A model generated the notes under the pieces. It was not told where the DNA came from and did no database searches. It was given only the letters and a program-made list of their open reading frames with translations. A stretch of 64,000 nucleotides of DNA, from the IMG/VR virus record IMGVR_UViG_3300031885_000004, positions 17,510-81,509 of that record. One strand, 5' to 3'. Shown one piece after another: positions 8,512-18,451 of the stretch; position 1 is the first letter of the stretch; the number at the start of each line of letters is the position of its first letter. This DNA comes from a virus. The translations under genes were made by a program, and so were the position numbers.

Positions 8512-10104
8512 ATGCAAGTTGCACGGTTATGTCTCAGAGGTAGTTTGGTCAATTATACGTCAAAGAACCTTAACCGCGATCAGAGCCTTGATGTAGACCA
8601 AATCACCGTTAAAATGATTAACGACCCTGAGATTGCATCAAGTAAAGGTAAATTCAAAAGACAACTGGCCAGAACCATTAAGGGTGAGTATCTAGATTCG
8701 CAGGATGTTGCTGAAACTGAATTCTGGATATCAACGTGGCGTGCCGTATTGTCTCTCACATATCATGTACCACTGGAATGCAGAATGTTCGGCAAGGCCA
8801 CGATCAACGGCCATATTGCAAGAAAAAAGACAATGCTATATAATGGAGATGTAATTGAGATAGGTGATAATATCGCTATATCTGCCGAAGAAATACTGCC
8901 CATCCCACCGCAACATATCTTACACATCTGCACGCCCGAAGAAACTATCGATATCACAACCAACGTACGAGCATTGCTTACTAATCCTGATGAATCAACA
9001 AGATTCGTCATCATTAAAGATAATAACGTTATCTTTGGACCAGCATCACCTAAGGCCAAAAGCCATAGAACCAAAATCAATGGCGACTTTAGCCAAACAA
9101 ATGCCAAAATTGGCGACATCTGCCGCATCGTCGAAGGCCGGGACAAAGGGCTAGAAGTTGTAATCGGTAAAGTGACGCCTGAGTCAATTCACATGGGTGA
9201 CCCGCAACCATTGGTGATAGGGTCGGACCCAGAAGTGATGAGGATGGCATATAATGAGTTGAAAGACGAGTATTCGCCTTCTCAACTCGATCCGCAGATG
9301 GTTGTGCTGCCTGCGGTTAAGCCGATTCATCTAATAATCAGGTCCCGGAGAACCAACCCGGAAGTAATCTTCGACGATTCACAGATGAGAAAACTCGTCA
9401 AGAATTATGGATGGGAACTCTTCGGACAGATCATCAAGGAGAATAAAAGACCCATGTCCAAAACTCCCAAAATAATTAAGGGTAGCGCTGACGCCGTCGC
9501 GCTACAAATCATAACATCGTTGTTTTCGTCTGGTAAGGAATCAATCAAGTACGAGGTTGTAAACAACGCTTCGATGATCAAGACTTCAACCGGTTTATTG
9601 CCGATGTGGATCGTGACCAAAATTGGAGAGTTGAAACGCGAATTCATTGCACTCAATGTTGATATCAAAGTGGTGGAGGGAGAGGGAATCTACATCAAAC
9701 CAATCGGTATGACCCCAACCATATCGAGACGTATTGTAGACGCTCAATACATACAGACTAAGTCATTTGACGACCAATATAATCAAGACAGCGATCAAAC
9801 CGTCAGAGATGTCCTTGAATCTCAAATCGCTGACAAAACCAAGACGGCTACCAACTTAAACTCACTATTCAGTAGTGATGCAATGAGGGAGCTTATTAGT
9901 AGATTACCACCAAAGATCGTAGAATATGTGCAATTAAGGGCGTGTCCACCACTGGATTTCGACGAAAAGTTTGGCAATCATCCGAAGAGATCAGATGTGG
10001 CAAGCTACCTTGGCATACACCCAAACGAAATAAAGAAATTCGATTCTATCATCAGGATGCAAATGCTGGCACTTGGAATGGGACCGGACTCTCCTCAAAC
10101 ATAA
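8512..10104 (+). CDS. Large unknown protein, 530 aa
   Basis: No family recognised. Residues about 100-125 (INGHIARKKTMLYNGDVIEIGDN) look like the end of an FHA or small beta-domain: NGxxxxxxxxLxxGDxIxIG. A region around 200-220 (KIGDICRIVEGRDKGLEVVIG) resembles a KOW-like beta-hairpin. The C-terminus has a helix-turn-helix-like stretch (RSDVASYLGIHPNEIKKFDS). Preceded by a strong Shine-Dalgarno and by a gap carrying the divergent promoter. The mix of small nucleic-acid-binding-like modules could suggest a transcription or RNA-associated role, but this is weak inference. Confidence 0.7.
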   Translation: MQVARLCLRGSLVNYTSKNLNRDQSLDVDQITVKMINDPEIASSKGKFKRQLARTIKGEYLDSQDVAETEFWISTWRAVLSLTYHVPLECRMFGKATINGHIARKKTMLYNGDVIEIGDNIAISAEEILPIPPQHILHICTPEETIDITTNVRALLTNPDESTRFVIIKDNNVIFGPASPKAKSHRTKINGDFSQTNAKIGDICRIVEGRDKGLEVVIGKVTPESIHMGDPQPLVIGSDPEVMRMAYNELKDEYSPSQLDPQMVVLPAVKPIHLIIRSRRTNPEVIFDDSQMRKLVKNYGWELFGQIIKENKRPMSKTPKIIKGSADAVALQIITSLFSSGKESIKYEVVNNASMIKTSTGLLPMWIVTKIGELKREFIALNVDIKVVEGEGIYIKPIGMTPTISRRIVDAQYIQTKSFDDQYNQDSDQTVRDVLESQIADKTKTATNLNSLFSSDAMRELISRLPPKIVEYVQLRACPPLDFDEKFGNHPKRSDVASYLGIHPNEIKKFDSIIRMQMLALGMGPDSPQT

Positions 10105-10123
10105 ATTAGCGTTTGAGGTGAAC

Positions 10124-10465
10124 ATGGCAATAGTAATAGAAGTACCACCATCGTATGAAGATGGTGTCGAATCTGGAAGTAAAACTATTACATATCAATT
10201 GCAAGATGAATTGAAGGTAGGCGATACCACTACTATAATTGCTGGTTCTGCCAAAAGACGCATACGCATAACCAAGAAGGCATGGATACCAGAAATACAA
10301 ATGGGTAATAGACTAAGGTCAGAAATTATTCAAAATATCCCAAAGGGTAAGGCATTTAGTGGTGCTTTTCAGATTTCATATGAATATATTGATAAACACA
10401 CAGTTAAGCCACGAAAATATGGCGAGGATGTTGATAAAATAGCTGGCTTAATTGATATTGACTAA
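10124..10465 (+). CDS. Small unknown beta-rich protein
   Basis: ATG 10124 follows GAGGTGAAC and is preferred over the upstream start at 10073, which would overlap the previous gene. 113 residues; predicted mostly beta (VTIIEV-type N-terminus, alternating hydrophobics), basic in the middle. Co-directional with the 530-aa gene, probably co-transcribed. No known family. Confidence 0.65.
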   Translation: MAIVIEVPPSYEDGVESGSKTITYQLQDELKVGDTTTIIAGSAKRRIRITKKAWIPEIQMGNRLRSEIIQNIPKGKAFSGAFQISYEYIDKHTVKPRKYGEDVDKIAGLIDID

Positions 10466-11007
10466 TATACTGGCCTATTCTTCTCATACCAACTACCAGA
10501 CATCGTTGGGCCGATCATTGGTTTATTAAGCCCCAACGGCGGCAAGAAGTGAGCCATAGCTGGAATACGCACGCCCGGAGGCATTTCTAATATCGACCCT
10601 TTATTCCTGCTTACTATTGACATAATAAAGTCTATTATATCTCTTGGTGTCTTCTTCATCTCGCTTGGAAGATTTGGGTTGTGGAATCCCATTAAACTTC
10701 TTCTGAATTCCATTAAATTAGGGTGTGTTGATGTGCCAAGGTCCATTCTGTTGGTGCCAAGAACAAATAAATTCCACCCTATAGTTACAACATTGGTTAT
10801 TGGATCCATTCTATCGACATATGGCACAATCTCAACGCTGGTTATTAATTCTGGGATCCTAAATGGTACATCGAACATTATTGGTGGGTATACTGGATTA
10901 TCGAATGGCTCAGAAAATCCTTTATCTTTAAAGAATCTTATCAACAGACGCTTGACTAGTTCTTCAAGCATCGCTGCACGGATTATATTATGAGTCCTTT
11001 GATCCAT
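10462..11007 (-). CDS. Unknown protein downstream of SbcC-like gene
   Basis: 181 residues, starting one base after the stop of the SbcC-like gene, so it is in the same operon. Helical N-terminus (residues 1-30), then a beta-rich middle and a Pro/Gly-rich C-terminus. It converges on the plus-strand gene ending at 10465 with a 4-base overlap. No family recognised; by position it may assist the SbcCD-type nuclease, but nothing in the sequence shows it. Confidence 0.7.
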   Translation of the reverse strand: MDQRTHNIIRAAMLEELVKRLLIRFFKDKGFSEPFDNPVYPPIMFDVPFRIPELITSVEIVPYVDRMDPITNVVTIGWNLFVLGTNRMDLGTSTHPNLMEFRRSLMGFHNPNLPSEMKKTPRDIIDFIMSIVSRNKGSILEMPPGVRIPAMAHFLPPLGLNKPMIGPTMSGSWYEKNRPVY

Positions 11008-11008
11008 A

Positions 11009-13165
11009 TTATATATTTGATTCTATGTAAGAAAAGGTTCCTCTCTTCCTAACTGATATCTTAGATGGGAACGCGTCAAGAAGATCGGTCTTATGGCTTA
11101 TTATCATAATCGTACTTGGTTTAGGACGCGAGTCTAAATTACCACAGAAATCGTTCATAATAACTTCTGTGAATGATTCGACACCTCTACTATCCAACGC
11201 CCCATCAACTTCATCTAAGACCATTATATTGCATTGCTGCCCATACATATTTATAAATAAATCGTGCAACGCAAACATCATTGCCATATCAATCCGTTTT
11301 CTCTCACCACCAGAGCATAGATCATAATCCCACTTTGACGGTAACACCGATAATGTTGGTGTAAACTCTATCCCAAAATCGCAACTAAATGCTTCCAAAT
11401 AATACTGAATCCTTCTATTTAGAATTGGCATCATGTTCATTAGCACAAACTGCTTTATCTTGTTCCTATCTCCATATGCCGACTTGATATAAGATAGATG
11501 CTCAAACAACATATTAAATTTCAGTCTAGTAGCATCAGACTCACCAATTTTCTTGGAAATACCAGCAATCTGTGATTTTATTAGATCAATCGTTCCACAA
11601 TGTGGGTTAGCCTCAATAGATAACGAATCAACTTGTGTCTTAAGATTTAATATTGATTGATCCAACAAATCAGCCAGAGACTTTAATCTCATTGCGCTAT
11701 CTATCGTAATTGTCGGCGTTGATTGCCTAGCCTGCTCGGCAACTTTGCGTAGCATATCATCTATAGCAATGAGGTCAGCCTCATATTTGATGATGTCAGA
11801 TGATAGCCTATTATTTTCGCTAGTCGTATGCTCAATATCATCTAGCATCATTTGAATTGACGAATTAATTTTAATTGCATCTTCAATCGACGCTATTTTG
11901 GGTATTGGAGGGAGCTTTAATATTAAATCTTCATGGAATTTAATATCTGATGCGATAGATTCTATTTCAATTTTAAGCTTACTTACATTATCAATCATCG
12001 GCCCGCACATGTCTATTGCGTGTTCTTTACCTATCTTCTGCTTGCACTTTGGGCAAATTGTACCAGATGCGGCGTCCCAATCTCGAATTGACGATTCAAT
12101 ATTTTGTGATGCAACTTCCTTCTCCATCATCTTTCTGCGAAGAACGTTTATTGCGCTGGTGGTGTCAATAATCTTCTTTGACAACTCTGCGCTAATCACA
12201 TGTTCCTTTTTCAATTGATCAATATCGTATTTCTTTCCACCATTAACTTTAGAGACGCATTTGGCTATTCTGTCGTTATTTGAATTTATCTTCTCTCTAT
12301 TTTGTATTATTGAGGTCTTTATAGCTGATTCTTTACGCTGATATTCCTTAACCTTATCGTCTATCTTACATATTGCGTCCCACCTTATCTTTAGACGCTC
12401 TATATCCGGCACGTCTATCGAATTACGCTCTTTTTTCTTGTTAACTATCTGTTTTTCAAACTCTTCTATTTTAATAGATCTAGTCTTATCATATTCATCC
12501 TTCAAAGCCACTGTTCTCAACAATTGATCATTTAATCTAGTTAGTTCTGCCTCATAAGCAGATAGACTAATTGAACATTTGGTAGCGGCCTGCTCAGTTT
12601 TTTCAGTTTTAGACTTGGCAACAGAAGCCCACAGATTAAGTCTATCAAGATTAAGCAATCTCTCCAAAGCAGCTCTACGTTTGGCATCTGCCATTTCTAG
12701 AAATGGCTTAGAAAACTGACCAAAAAATGTACTAGACACGAATATGTCAAAATCAAGACCAAATAAGTCATCAATAAATTGCTGAGTATTGGTTGTTGTC
12801 GATAGCGTTCTATCTTCACCGTTTAGCGATATCGACAGCTCATTCCTTCCTTCCGTTTTCCTGGTCCTGCTAATTTCCCATCCGTCAGTAGTCTTGATTG
12901 TGACGACACAATTTTCACCAGTATCCCAATTTACAATCTTATCGCCAGGCTTATCTTTAGAAAATGTTCTGCCAAATAGGCACCATATTATAGCTGTGGT
13001 AAGTGCTGATTTTCCACTACCATTACTATCTTGAAATCCATCGCTATCATCTTTATTACCAACGATAAGAATTGGTCCTAAGCCATCGATATGCAAATTA
13101 GTATCGTAATCACCATACGATAAAAAATTCCTAATTTCCAGATCGCTTATAGTTAGCTTGCCCAT
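11009..13165 (-). CDS. SbcC/Rad50-like ATPase (T4 gp46 type)
   Basis: 718 residues. Walker A NGSGKS lies at residues 48-53 within an N-terminal AAA/ABC half. Long coiled-coil segments flank a central zinc hook CPKCKQK. The C-terminus has the ABC signature CSGGERKR and Walker B IMVLDEVDG, then an ISHKTD switch region. Together with the SbcD-like nuclease it forms the recombination nuclease that resects double-strand ends in T4-like phages. Its ATG overlaps the TAA of the upstream nuclease gene (TAATG), giving coupled translation. Confidence 0.95.
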   Translation of the reverse strand: MGKLTISDLEIRNFLSYGDYDTNLHIDGLGPILIVGNKDDSDGFQDSNGSGKSALTTAIIWCLFGRTFSKDKPGDKIVNWDTGENCVVTIKTTDGWEISRTRKTEGRNELSISLNGEDRTLSTTTNTQQFIDDLFGLDFDIFVSSTFFGQFSKPFLEMADAKRRAALERLLNLDRLNLWASVAKSKTEKTEQAATKCSISLSAYEAELTRLNDQLLRTVALKDEYDKTRSIKIEEFEKQIVNKKKERNSIDVPDIERLKIRWDAICKIDDKVKEYQRKESAIKTSIIQNREKINSNNDRIAKCVSKVNGGKKYDIDQLKKEHVISAELSKKIIDTTSAINVLRRKMMEKEVASQNIESSIRDWDAASGTICPKCKQKIGKEHAIDMCGPMIDNVSKLKIEIESIASDIKFHEDLILKLPPIPKIASIEDAIKINSSIQMMLDDIEHTTSENNRLSSDIIKYEADLIAIDDMLRKVAEQARQSTPTITIDSAMRLKSLADLLDQSILNLKTQVDSLSIEANPHCGTIDLIKSQIAGISKKIGESDATRLKFNMLFEHLSYIKSAYGDRNKIKQFVLMNMMPILNRRIQYYLEAFSCDFGIEFTPTLSVLPSKWDYDLCSGGERKRIDMAMMFALHDLFINMYGQQCNIMVLDEVDGALDSRGVESFTEVIMNDFCGNLDSRPKPSTIMIISHKTDLLDAFPSKISVRKRGTFSYIESNI

Positions 13166-14229
13166 TATTGATGGTCTTCCTCTAATTCTGGTTTTAAACT
13201 AAATGATTCGTCTAATATCTGCTTATTTAGACCAATCAATAATTGTTCATTGAGTCCTTTGGGCTTGTCATATATTAGATATTTTTCAAATAGCGACGTC
13301 GGCTCTACCGGCGCTTCAGCATTGCTTGACAATTCTTTCTCTTTGGCTTTTATCCAGGATATTTTAATGGCGCCTTTAGATTCCAATTTGGCTCTTATAT
13401 CGTTTAGTTCGTCACGGGACTTAGTTGTATCTAGCATAATTCTAACGTTACAATTAGATAGGTCAAGTCCTGCAGCATCTGGCTCGAGTATAGTTATAAA
13501 ATCTGGTGGAGGAGTGCCACCAATTAAGCGATTGCCGATCTTAATATCGATAAATTTAGCTTCTCCCGATTCTATATCATACTCGTAAAATCCATGGCTA
13601 ACCATTCCCTCATCAAACCTAAACGGTAATGGGCTGCCAGGAATCAATACTTTGCCTATCTGTTGGTTACAATGAAAATGGCCAGCAAACACCTTCTCAA
13701 ATTTGGTTTGGTCAAATCTAACGGCCCCCCAATGCTGCATCAGGAAACAAACATTAGATGTTGCACCAGATACTCCAACGTGCGTTAAAAGCACCTCACC
13801 ATCTTCAGCCTTATCATCATAATAATCAAGCACCGACATGTATACATCTTCATTCTGGATGAACGGTATAATCCTAAATCTACGTCCGCCAATTTTAATC
13901 AATGCAACATCGTTAATTAATGTCATCAGCCTCTTCATTGGACGTAACGAATTAATGTCCCACGTGTGTCGAAGAAACATATCGTGATTACCTGGGAACA
14001 TTACCCATTCTTGCCCATAAGTATACTTTGTCTCATCTAGAAAGTCAGCAACATCAGAAATGACTTTAATATTTAGATTGACTCTATCGTGGAAAAGATC
14101 ACCAGCCACCATAACTACATCTATCCCATTTTCTCTCGCATATTGTCTTATGGTCCGCATTGACCATAAGCAGTCATCAAGCTTATTGTGAACGCCGCAG
14201 TGAATGTCCGCACATACGATGATCTTCAT
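13165..14229 (-). CDS. SbcD/Mre11-like nuclease (T4 gp47 type)
   Basis: 354 residues with the calcineurin-like phosphoesterase motifs in order: DIHCGVHNKLDD, GDLFHDR, GNHD, THVG and GHFH. These coordinate two metals for 3'-5' exonuclease and endonuclease activity. It partners the SbcC-like ATPase downstream with a 1-base overlap. The C-terminal third is the capping/ATPase-binding part and less conserved. It starts at ATG 14229, about 20 bases after the fibre gene. Confidence 0.95.
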   Translation of the reverse strand: MKIIVCADIHCGVHNKLDDCLWSMRTIRQYARENGIDVVMVAGDLFHDRVNLNIKVISDVADFLDETKYTYGQEWVMFPGNHDMFLRHTWDINSLRPMKRLMTLINDVALIKIGGRRFRIIPFIQNEDVYMSVLDYYDDKAEDGEVLLTHVGVSGATSNVCFLMQHWGAVRFDQTKFEKVFAGHFHCNQQIGKVLIPGSPLPFRFDEGMVSHGFYEYDIESGEAKFIDIKIGNRLIGGTPPPDFITILEPDAAGLDLSNCNVRIMLDTTKSRDELNDIRAKLESKGAIKISWIKAKEKELSSNAEAPVEPTSLFEKYLIYDKPKGLNEQLLIGLNKQILDESFSLKPELEEDHQ

Positions 14230-14248
14230 AATGCGGATTAAATACTGG

Positions 14249-16408
14249 TTATCTACCCCAGCCGATATCTACCACCTGGACATTCGCTTGTTGCGTTAAA
14301 GTCTCTATGGTTCCTTTATATTGAGAAGTAACTCTTATAGAATAACCTCGGCAACATTGCGATCTTGTATCATTAATCATCACATTTATAACTATATCAA
14401 CATCTACACCAGACAATGGCTTAACCATAAACGTAACATTACCTGGTATAGACGATAGCTCAGATGCACCGCCGCCGCTTATTTCGGCGTTTTTGTTATT
14501 GTCCTCAAATATTATAGTGCTATGGACAGAACAATTATCTTGATACTGACAATTATCACGCTCTTTTGAACCACCGCACAATTCTGGCTTCCAATCGAGC
14601 TGCACTGTAATATCAACTGGGCCGTTAGATTTTATGTTGGCTTTGTATGTGTCTGTTCTTCCATCTACAACACTATATTGCGTAGATGATTGGAGTCGAT
14701 TTGATTCGTCAACCACCATCTGATCTAATTGCATCCCACCATTTTGTAGCTCAAATGTGATTGGGCTATCGCAATCACAATCACATTCTGGTGGGTGTGG
14801 TTTTGGGGCCTTCAGAATTGGCTCTTTAGCTTCACCATCGCATGCGAGTCCTTGCGCATTGGCGGCGCCAGATGGCAGTTTTTCAAGCTCGCCACATCTC
14901 CAATGGTTGACCCCGCATGGATTGTCCCCAACATTTGGACACCAGAAGAACGGCTCCTGGCAACATTGCTCATTTGGCCGTGGTGGAGTCACTATTCTAA
15001 ATGGATATTTAGGATCCGTTAAGTCCCACCATTCAAATTTATACGCATTGTAGCGTGCGGCTGATAGACAATCTGGCGTCGGCTCCCACGATGGCAGTTC
15101 TAATTCCGGCGGTGTATATTCAGGTGGTGCATATTGATAATATCCAATGTCTTTGCATCTCCTGGTTGTGACTTTAGCAGCCGCGAATTTCGCTTGCATA
15201 ATATCACCAACCGGTAGTGAACTGGCGCTTAAGGCTAAATTGCTAACACATACATCTGTTGGTAACGAATAAGATAAAGAGAACATACTATTTGTAAGGT
15301 CAGATTTTCGCAAACTAGATATGACTGACCCAGATTGTATCGATGTATCTGCAAGTATTTGGTTTGATACAAACAAAAATGGCGAGCCATCCCTTCCAGC
15401 TTGACCTTTTGGCCCTCTCTGCCTTACTTTATATCTCCAACTTGAAATATCACTAGCACCTTTAGTAAACGATAGTGTACCCCATATCTTATTAGTGCTA
15501 TGATCAAAATTGATTTCAGTATTTGTGATACTAATATCTATTCTATTATCATATATTATAATAGTGAGAGGCTTCGATTCTTCTGGCCACACACTAGCAG
15601 TTAATAGACTATCAATTATTCCTTGGATTCTAACGACATCAATCCCAAGTGAGACTATACTTTCTAGTTTAATAATGGCCGCATCTATATTGTTATTTTG
15701 TACATCTCCATGCGCCTCATATTCTAATTCAGACGCTTGTTTTTGTTGATCAGTCAGGTTCTGACTTTCGCTTCCACCAACTACGATTGGCGACGTCCCC
15801 CCAGATATCCTAATTAAATATTCAACTAGGATCGTATTGGCGCGATATAATCTAAGTGATATGTCCGCATCTATTGGTGTGTCGACTGTAGTTTCAAATT
15901 CAAACTGGTTGTCAGAAGCATGCGTTGGTAGGAAATATCGCTCGCGCTCTGCTGGTATACCATCTCTACCAGTTATGCCTTTTAACCCAACTTGTCCTTT
16001 CGGACCGGCACAACAACTACGTAGGAGCTTCTGGTATAACCTATTCCTATCAAGTTCAATTTGCAACTTACCATTTGGCCTTGGATAAAATCTTATTAGA
16101 TCATCAGACGAATAGAAGAAATAATAATAAGGAATGTCACCTGGAGTATCGAGTTTGAATAAACCAAAATCCATTCCTTTGTCTATTAATTCTTGAATTA
16201 ATAACATTCTCTTATAAAGCGACGGGTATACCAAACCATCGTTATATCTAGTAACAAGATCTGGAGATTCAATCCTGCCCTTGTATACCCACGTATCATG
16301 CTCAGTATTATACTCGAATATATTACCATTACCATCGATGATTTGGTCGCCATCTTTCATCCCCCTGGATGGCAGTTTGGGCGGAGACGGTGTTAATTCT
16401 TCTGTCAT
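14249..16408 (-). CDS. Collagen-like, cysteine-rich virion fibre/adhesin candidate
   Basis: 719 residues. Two short Gly-X-Y runs are visible: GPKGQVGLKGITGRDG near residue 137 and RGPKGQAGRDGSP near 330, each between beta-rich blocks. A Cys/Pro-rich region spans about residues 410-540 (CCQEPFFWC, CDCDCD). The C-terminus is a beta-sandwich-like region. This plan fits a phage tail fibre, head fibre or surface decoration protein. It overlaps the upstream P-loop kinase by 4 bases (ATGA). No chaperone or receptor specificity can be read. Confidence 0.7.
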   Translation of the reverse strand: MTEELTPSPPKLPSRGMKDGDQIIDGNGNIFEYNTEHDTWVYKGRIESPDLVTRYNDGLVYPSLYKRMLLIQELIDKGMDFGLFKLDTPGDIPYYYFFYSSDDLIRFYPRPNGKLQIELDRNRLYQKLLRSCCAGPKGQVGLKGITGRDGIPAERERYFLPTHASDNQFEFETTVDTPIDADISLRLYRANTILVEYLIRISGGTSPIVVGGSESQNLTDQQKQASELEYEAHGDVQNNNIDAAIIKLESIVSLGIDVVRIQGIIDSLLTASVWPEESKPLTIIIYDNRIDISITNTEINFDHSTNKIWGTLSFTKGASDISSWRYKVRQRGPKGQAGRDGSPFLFVSNQILADTSIQSGSVISSLRKSDLTNSMFSLSYSLPTDVCVSNLALSASSLPVGDIMQAKFAAAKVTTRRCKDIGYYQYAPPEYTPPELELPSWEPTPDCLSAARYNAYKFEWWDLTDPKYPFRIVTPPRPNEQCCQEPFFWCPNVGDNPCGVNHWRCGELEKLPSGAANAQGLACDGEAKEPILKAPKPHPPECDCDCDSPITFELQNGGMQLDQMVVDESNRLQSSTQYSVVDGRTDTYKANIKSNGPVDITVQLDWKPELCGGSKERDNCQYQDNCSVHSTIIFEDNNKNAEISGGGASELSSIPGNVTFMVKPLSGVDVDIVINVMINDTRSQCCRGYSIRVTSQYKGTIETLTQQANVQVVDIGWGR

Positions 16409-16995
16409 GGTTTTGGCCTAAATAGGTTTTGCCTACCACGTTCCAAGTTATGTTTGATTATTTTCTTCTTTTGCTTAACAGATATAGGCATATTGTCTGG
16501 AATGTGCTCTATAACCGTAATTATTGGTTTAGCATTAATTATGGTGTTATCGACTGAGATTAAGTCAATCGATTGGATCCACGATACAGTTATAACTTTG
16601 GAAAATCCTTCGAGCAATTTCGGCATATCTATATCATGACTTTCTTCTATTTCTTCTTTTGTATAATCATCACTGGAACATTGATCAATTGGGCGAGTTA
16701 CAACATAGGCGCATATTGCCGCCCCAAGTTTTCTTGCTATGTCGATTATCGATTTCCTATGTGAAAGTTTATTATATATCGTTGTATCTATTATGATATC
16801 TCCTCTAACTATAAAAAATGCAATGAGCTGCTGGAGGATCTCATAGTCGTTGTCTCCGAATCCTATGCTAAAAGCAAGTTCTTCAATAGATATTCTATAA
16901 ATATTCTTCTTCCCAATTTGCATATATCTAGCAAACGTCGTCTTCCCAGAATTGTGTCCACCACACAATAGGTGAATTATCCTTGGGTTAACCAT
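16405..16995 (-). CDS. P-loop kinase (polynucleotide kinase-like, AAA_33)
   Basis: Walker A GGHNSGKTT lies at residues 12-20. An Asp-rich strand DIIIDTTIYNKLSHR follows, matching the D-x-T/N-x-N-x-x-x-x-x-R substrate loop of T4 polynucleotide kinase-type proteins. 196 residues, kinase domain only, with no phosphatase domain. It would phosphorylate 5'-OH ends or small molecules. A second, tagged relative is at 18452-18976. First gene of the operon that continues into the fibre gene. Confidence 0.7.
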   Translation of the reverse strand: MVNPRIIHLLCGGHNSGKTTFARYMQIGKKNIYRISIEELAFSIGFGDNDYEILQQLIAFFIVRGDIIIDTTIYNKLSHRKSIIDIARKLGAAICAYVVTRPIDQCSSDDYTKEEIEESHDIDMPKLLEGFSKVITVSWIQSIDLISVDNTIINAKPIITVIEHIPDNMPISVKQKKKIIKHNLERGRQNLFRPKP

Positions 16996-16999
16996 AAAA

Positions 17000-17200
17000 T
17001 TATATATCGTCGACTTGATCTATAAATATTGAATTCTTCACCCATTCATCGCACGTTATTTTAATTAATTTAATAATCTTCTCAGAATCAACATACTCTA
17101 TTTCCCATAAGTCTCCGCATATCCTACTTGATGTTACCACAACATTTCTCCCTCTGTATACCCATAGCGAGAATGGTAGAATAGGTGTTATTGCATCCAT
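17000..17200 (-). CDS. Small unknown protein, 66 aa
   Basis: Compact beta-rich protein of 66 residues between two same-strand genes, with 2-4 base spacings on both sides, which supports it as real. Motif-free apart from alternating hydrophobic strands and an acidic end. Function unknown. Confidence 0.6.
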   Translation of the reverse strand: MDAITPILPFSLWVYRGRNVVVTSSRICGDLWEIEYVDSEKIIKLIKITCDEWVKNSIFIDQVDDI

Positions 17201-17202
17201 AA

Positions 17203-17412
17203 TTAGACACTATATGATTTCTTTTTAATTAAACCACGCATTGAACCAAACATTGTTCGTCTATTATAACATCGTTCGTTATCGTTGATTTTGGTGCATC
17301 CTGAACATAACCTCCTACCAGCCCAGGTCAAGAATGGTTTTTGGCATTTTAGGCATAACATAGTCTTAATGATGCTTCCGTCTGGACCTGATGTTTGTGA
17401 TGTAAGTTTCAT
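17203..17412 (-). CDS. Small zinc-ribbon protein
   Basis: 69 residues with CLKCQKP and CSGCTK, two CxxC pairs separated by 14 residues, a classical zinc ribbon. Basic C-terminus. Two bases upstream of the next minus gene, so part of the same operon. It might bind nucleic acid or serve as a transcription adaptor; not determinable. Confidence 0.65.
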   Translation of the reverse strand: MKLTSQTSGPDGSIIKTMLCLKCQKPFLTWAGRRLCSGCTKINDNERCYNRRTMFGSMRGLIKKKSYSV

Positions 17413-17423
17413 TTATCTCAAGC

Positions 17424-18029
17424 CTAAAAATATAAATTATCTATCATATATCTTACGCCAAAATTATGATCAATATCAGTAATATACCCTAGGTTTTTGG
17501 CTTTATGGAGCCAATCACCCATCATTATTCTATCACGTGGCGACCCAATTTGTTTTTCGACGTGGTTACATAATTTTGTGAAATTGAATGTATCAGAAAC
17601 AAATTGGCGAACAGCCAGATCGCTAAAGTGCCAAAGTGGTGCTGAGATCTTAGAAGTAGTTGCAAGCGCTTGTTTTATTATGATTTGCTCTTTATCTTTT
17701 AGTATATTAAACCACTCTTTCCCTTCTATTGAAATATCTGACTCACGCACTGGTTGCTTTTCATCAATTGGTTCTAATGTACCATCAGGTTGTTGGACAA
17801 ATTTCTTCTCTCGCAGAGCGCGAATATATTCTATGGCTTCTGCTCCGGAAAATCCAGCGCGTTCTAGTAACCTGCGCGCATCGTTCAAGCCCATTTCATT
17901 TCCTTCGATCACGAAGCGATATCTTACGATGTCCCCAGTGCTCGTAATGATCACCGATATATAATCTGAATCGTGCACATCAGGATCTTCAGTGATTAAT
18001 CTCGCCATATCTTCTGGAATAGTGTTCAT
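17424..18029 (-). CDS. Tag A protein, 201 aa
   Basis: Starts MNTIPEDMARLITEDPDV, so the tag A cleavage signature I-T-E ends at residue 14. The rest contains a helical segment (ARRLLERAGFSGAEAIEYIRAL) resembling a UBA/three-helix module, then a helical C-terminal half. No enzyme motif. It lies at the left edge of a cluster of seven tagged genes between 17.4 and 23.6 kb. Candidate injected protein of unknown role. Confidence 0.75.
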   Translation of the reverse strand: MNTIPEDMARLITEDPDVHDSDYISVIITSTGDIVRYRFVIEGNEMGLNDARRLLERAGFSGAEAIEYIRALREKKFVQQPDGTLEPIDEKQPVRESDISIEGKEWFNILKDKEQIIIKQALATTSKISAPLWHFSDLAVRQFVSDTFNFTKLCNHVEKQIGSPRDRIMMGDWLHKAKNLGYITDIDHNFGVRYMIDNLYF

Positions 18030-18067
18030 CTTCTAATACACTCCAGATGGCCCATCAAAACAAACAT

Positions 18068-18406
18068 TCATCTTCCAAACCAATGTTCATACATTTTATC
18101 TAGAAATTCTTGATTTATTGGGTATCCTGACGCATCTCCTATCACAGTATCTTTGTTACAATATGGGCATGGGGCAGTCGGTTCGCGTGGCTTACCGGTT
18201 TTAGGATGTGGATTTTCATTCATCCAATCGGTGACCTCAGATGGTGGGAATATCATACCACAGTAGAAGCACCCACACTGTTTGCTTCTTAATATTTCAC
18301 TTTGATTCGAAATCGAATGGTCATGAGCTTCGATAACATCATATATCCCAGGATCTTGTATGCCCATCTCATCCCAGCCTTCGCCAATTAATTGTATTAG
18401 TTTCAT
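18068..18406 (-). CDS. Tag B zinc-ribbon protein (CFYC/CPYC type)
   Basis: N-terminus MKLIQLIGEGWDEMGIQDP is tag B with cleavage signature I-G-E, and shares the following GW(D/E)E(M/L)GI(Q/E)DP with the protein at 59656-60267. The body has CFYC...CPYC and ends SGYPINQEFLDKMYEHWFG. This is a recognisable small bacterial cytoplasmic protein family whose members read CFYC-x-x-x-F-x-P-S-E and VIGDASGYPI. So a host-type zinc protein has been given a phage tag. Biochemical role unknown. Confidence 0.75.
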   Translation of the reverse strand: MKLIQLIGEGWDEMGIQDPGIYDVIEAHDHSISNQSEILRSKQCGCFYCGMIFPPSEVTDWMNENPHPKTGKPREPTAPCPYCNKDTVIGDASGYPINQEFLDKMYEHWFGR

Positions 18407-18451
18407 ATTTAGTCCTATGACTTACGAGTGAGCCTGTCGTCAGTAAGATAT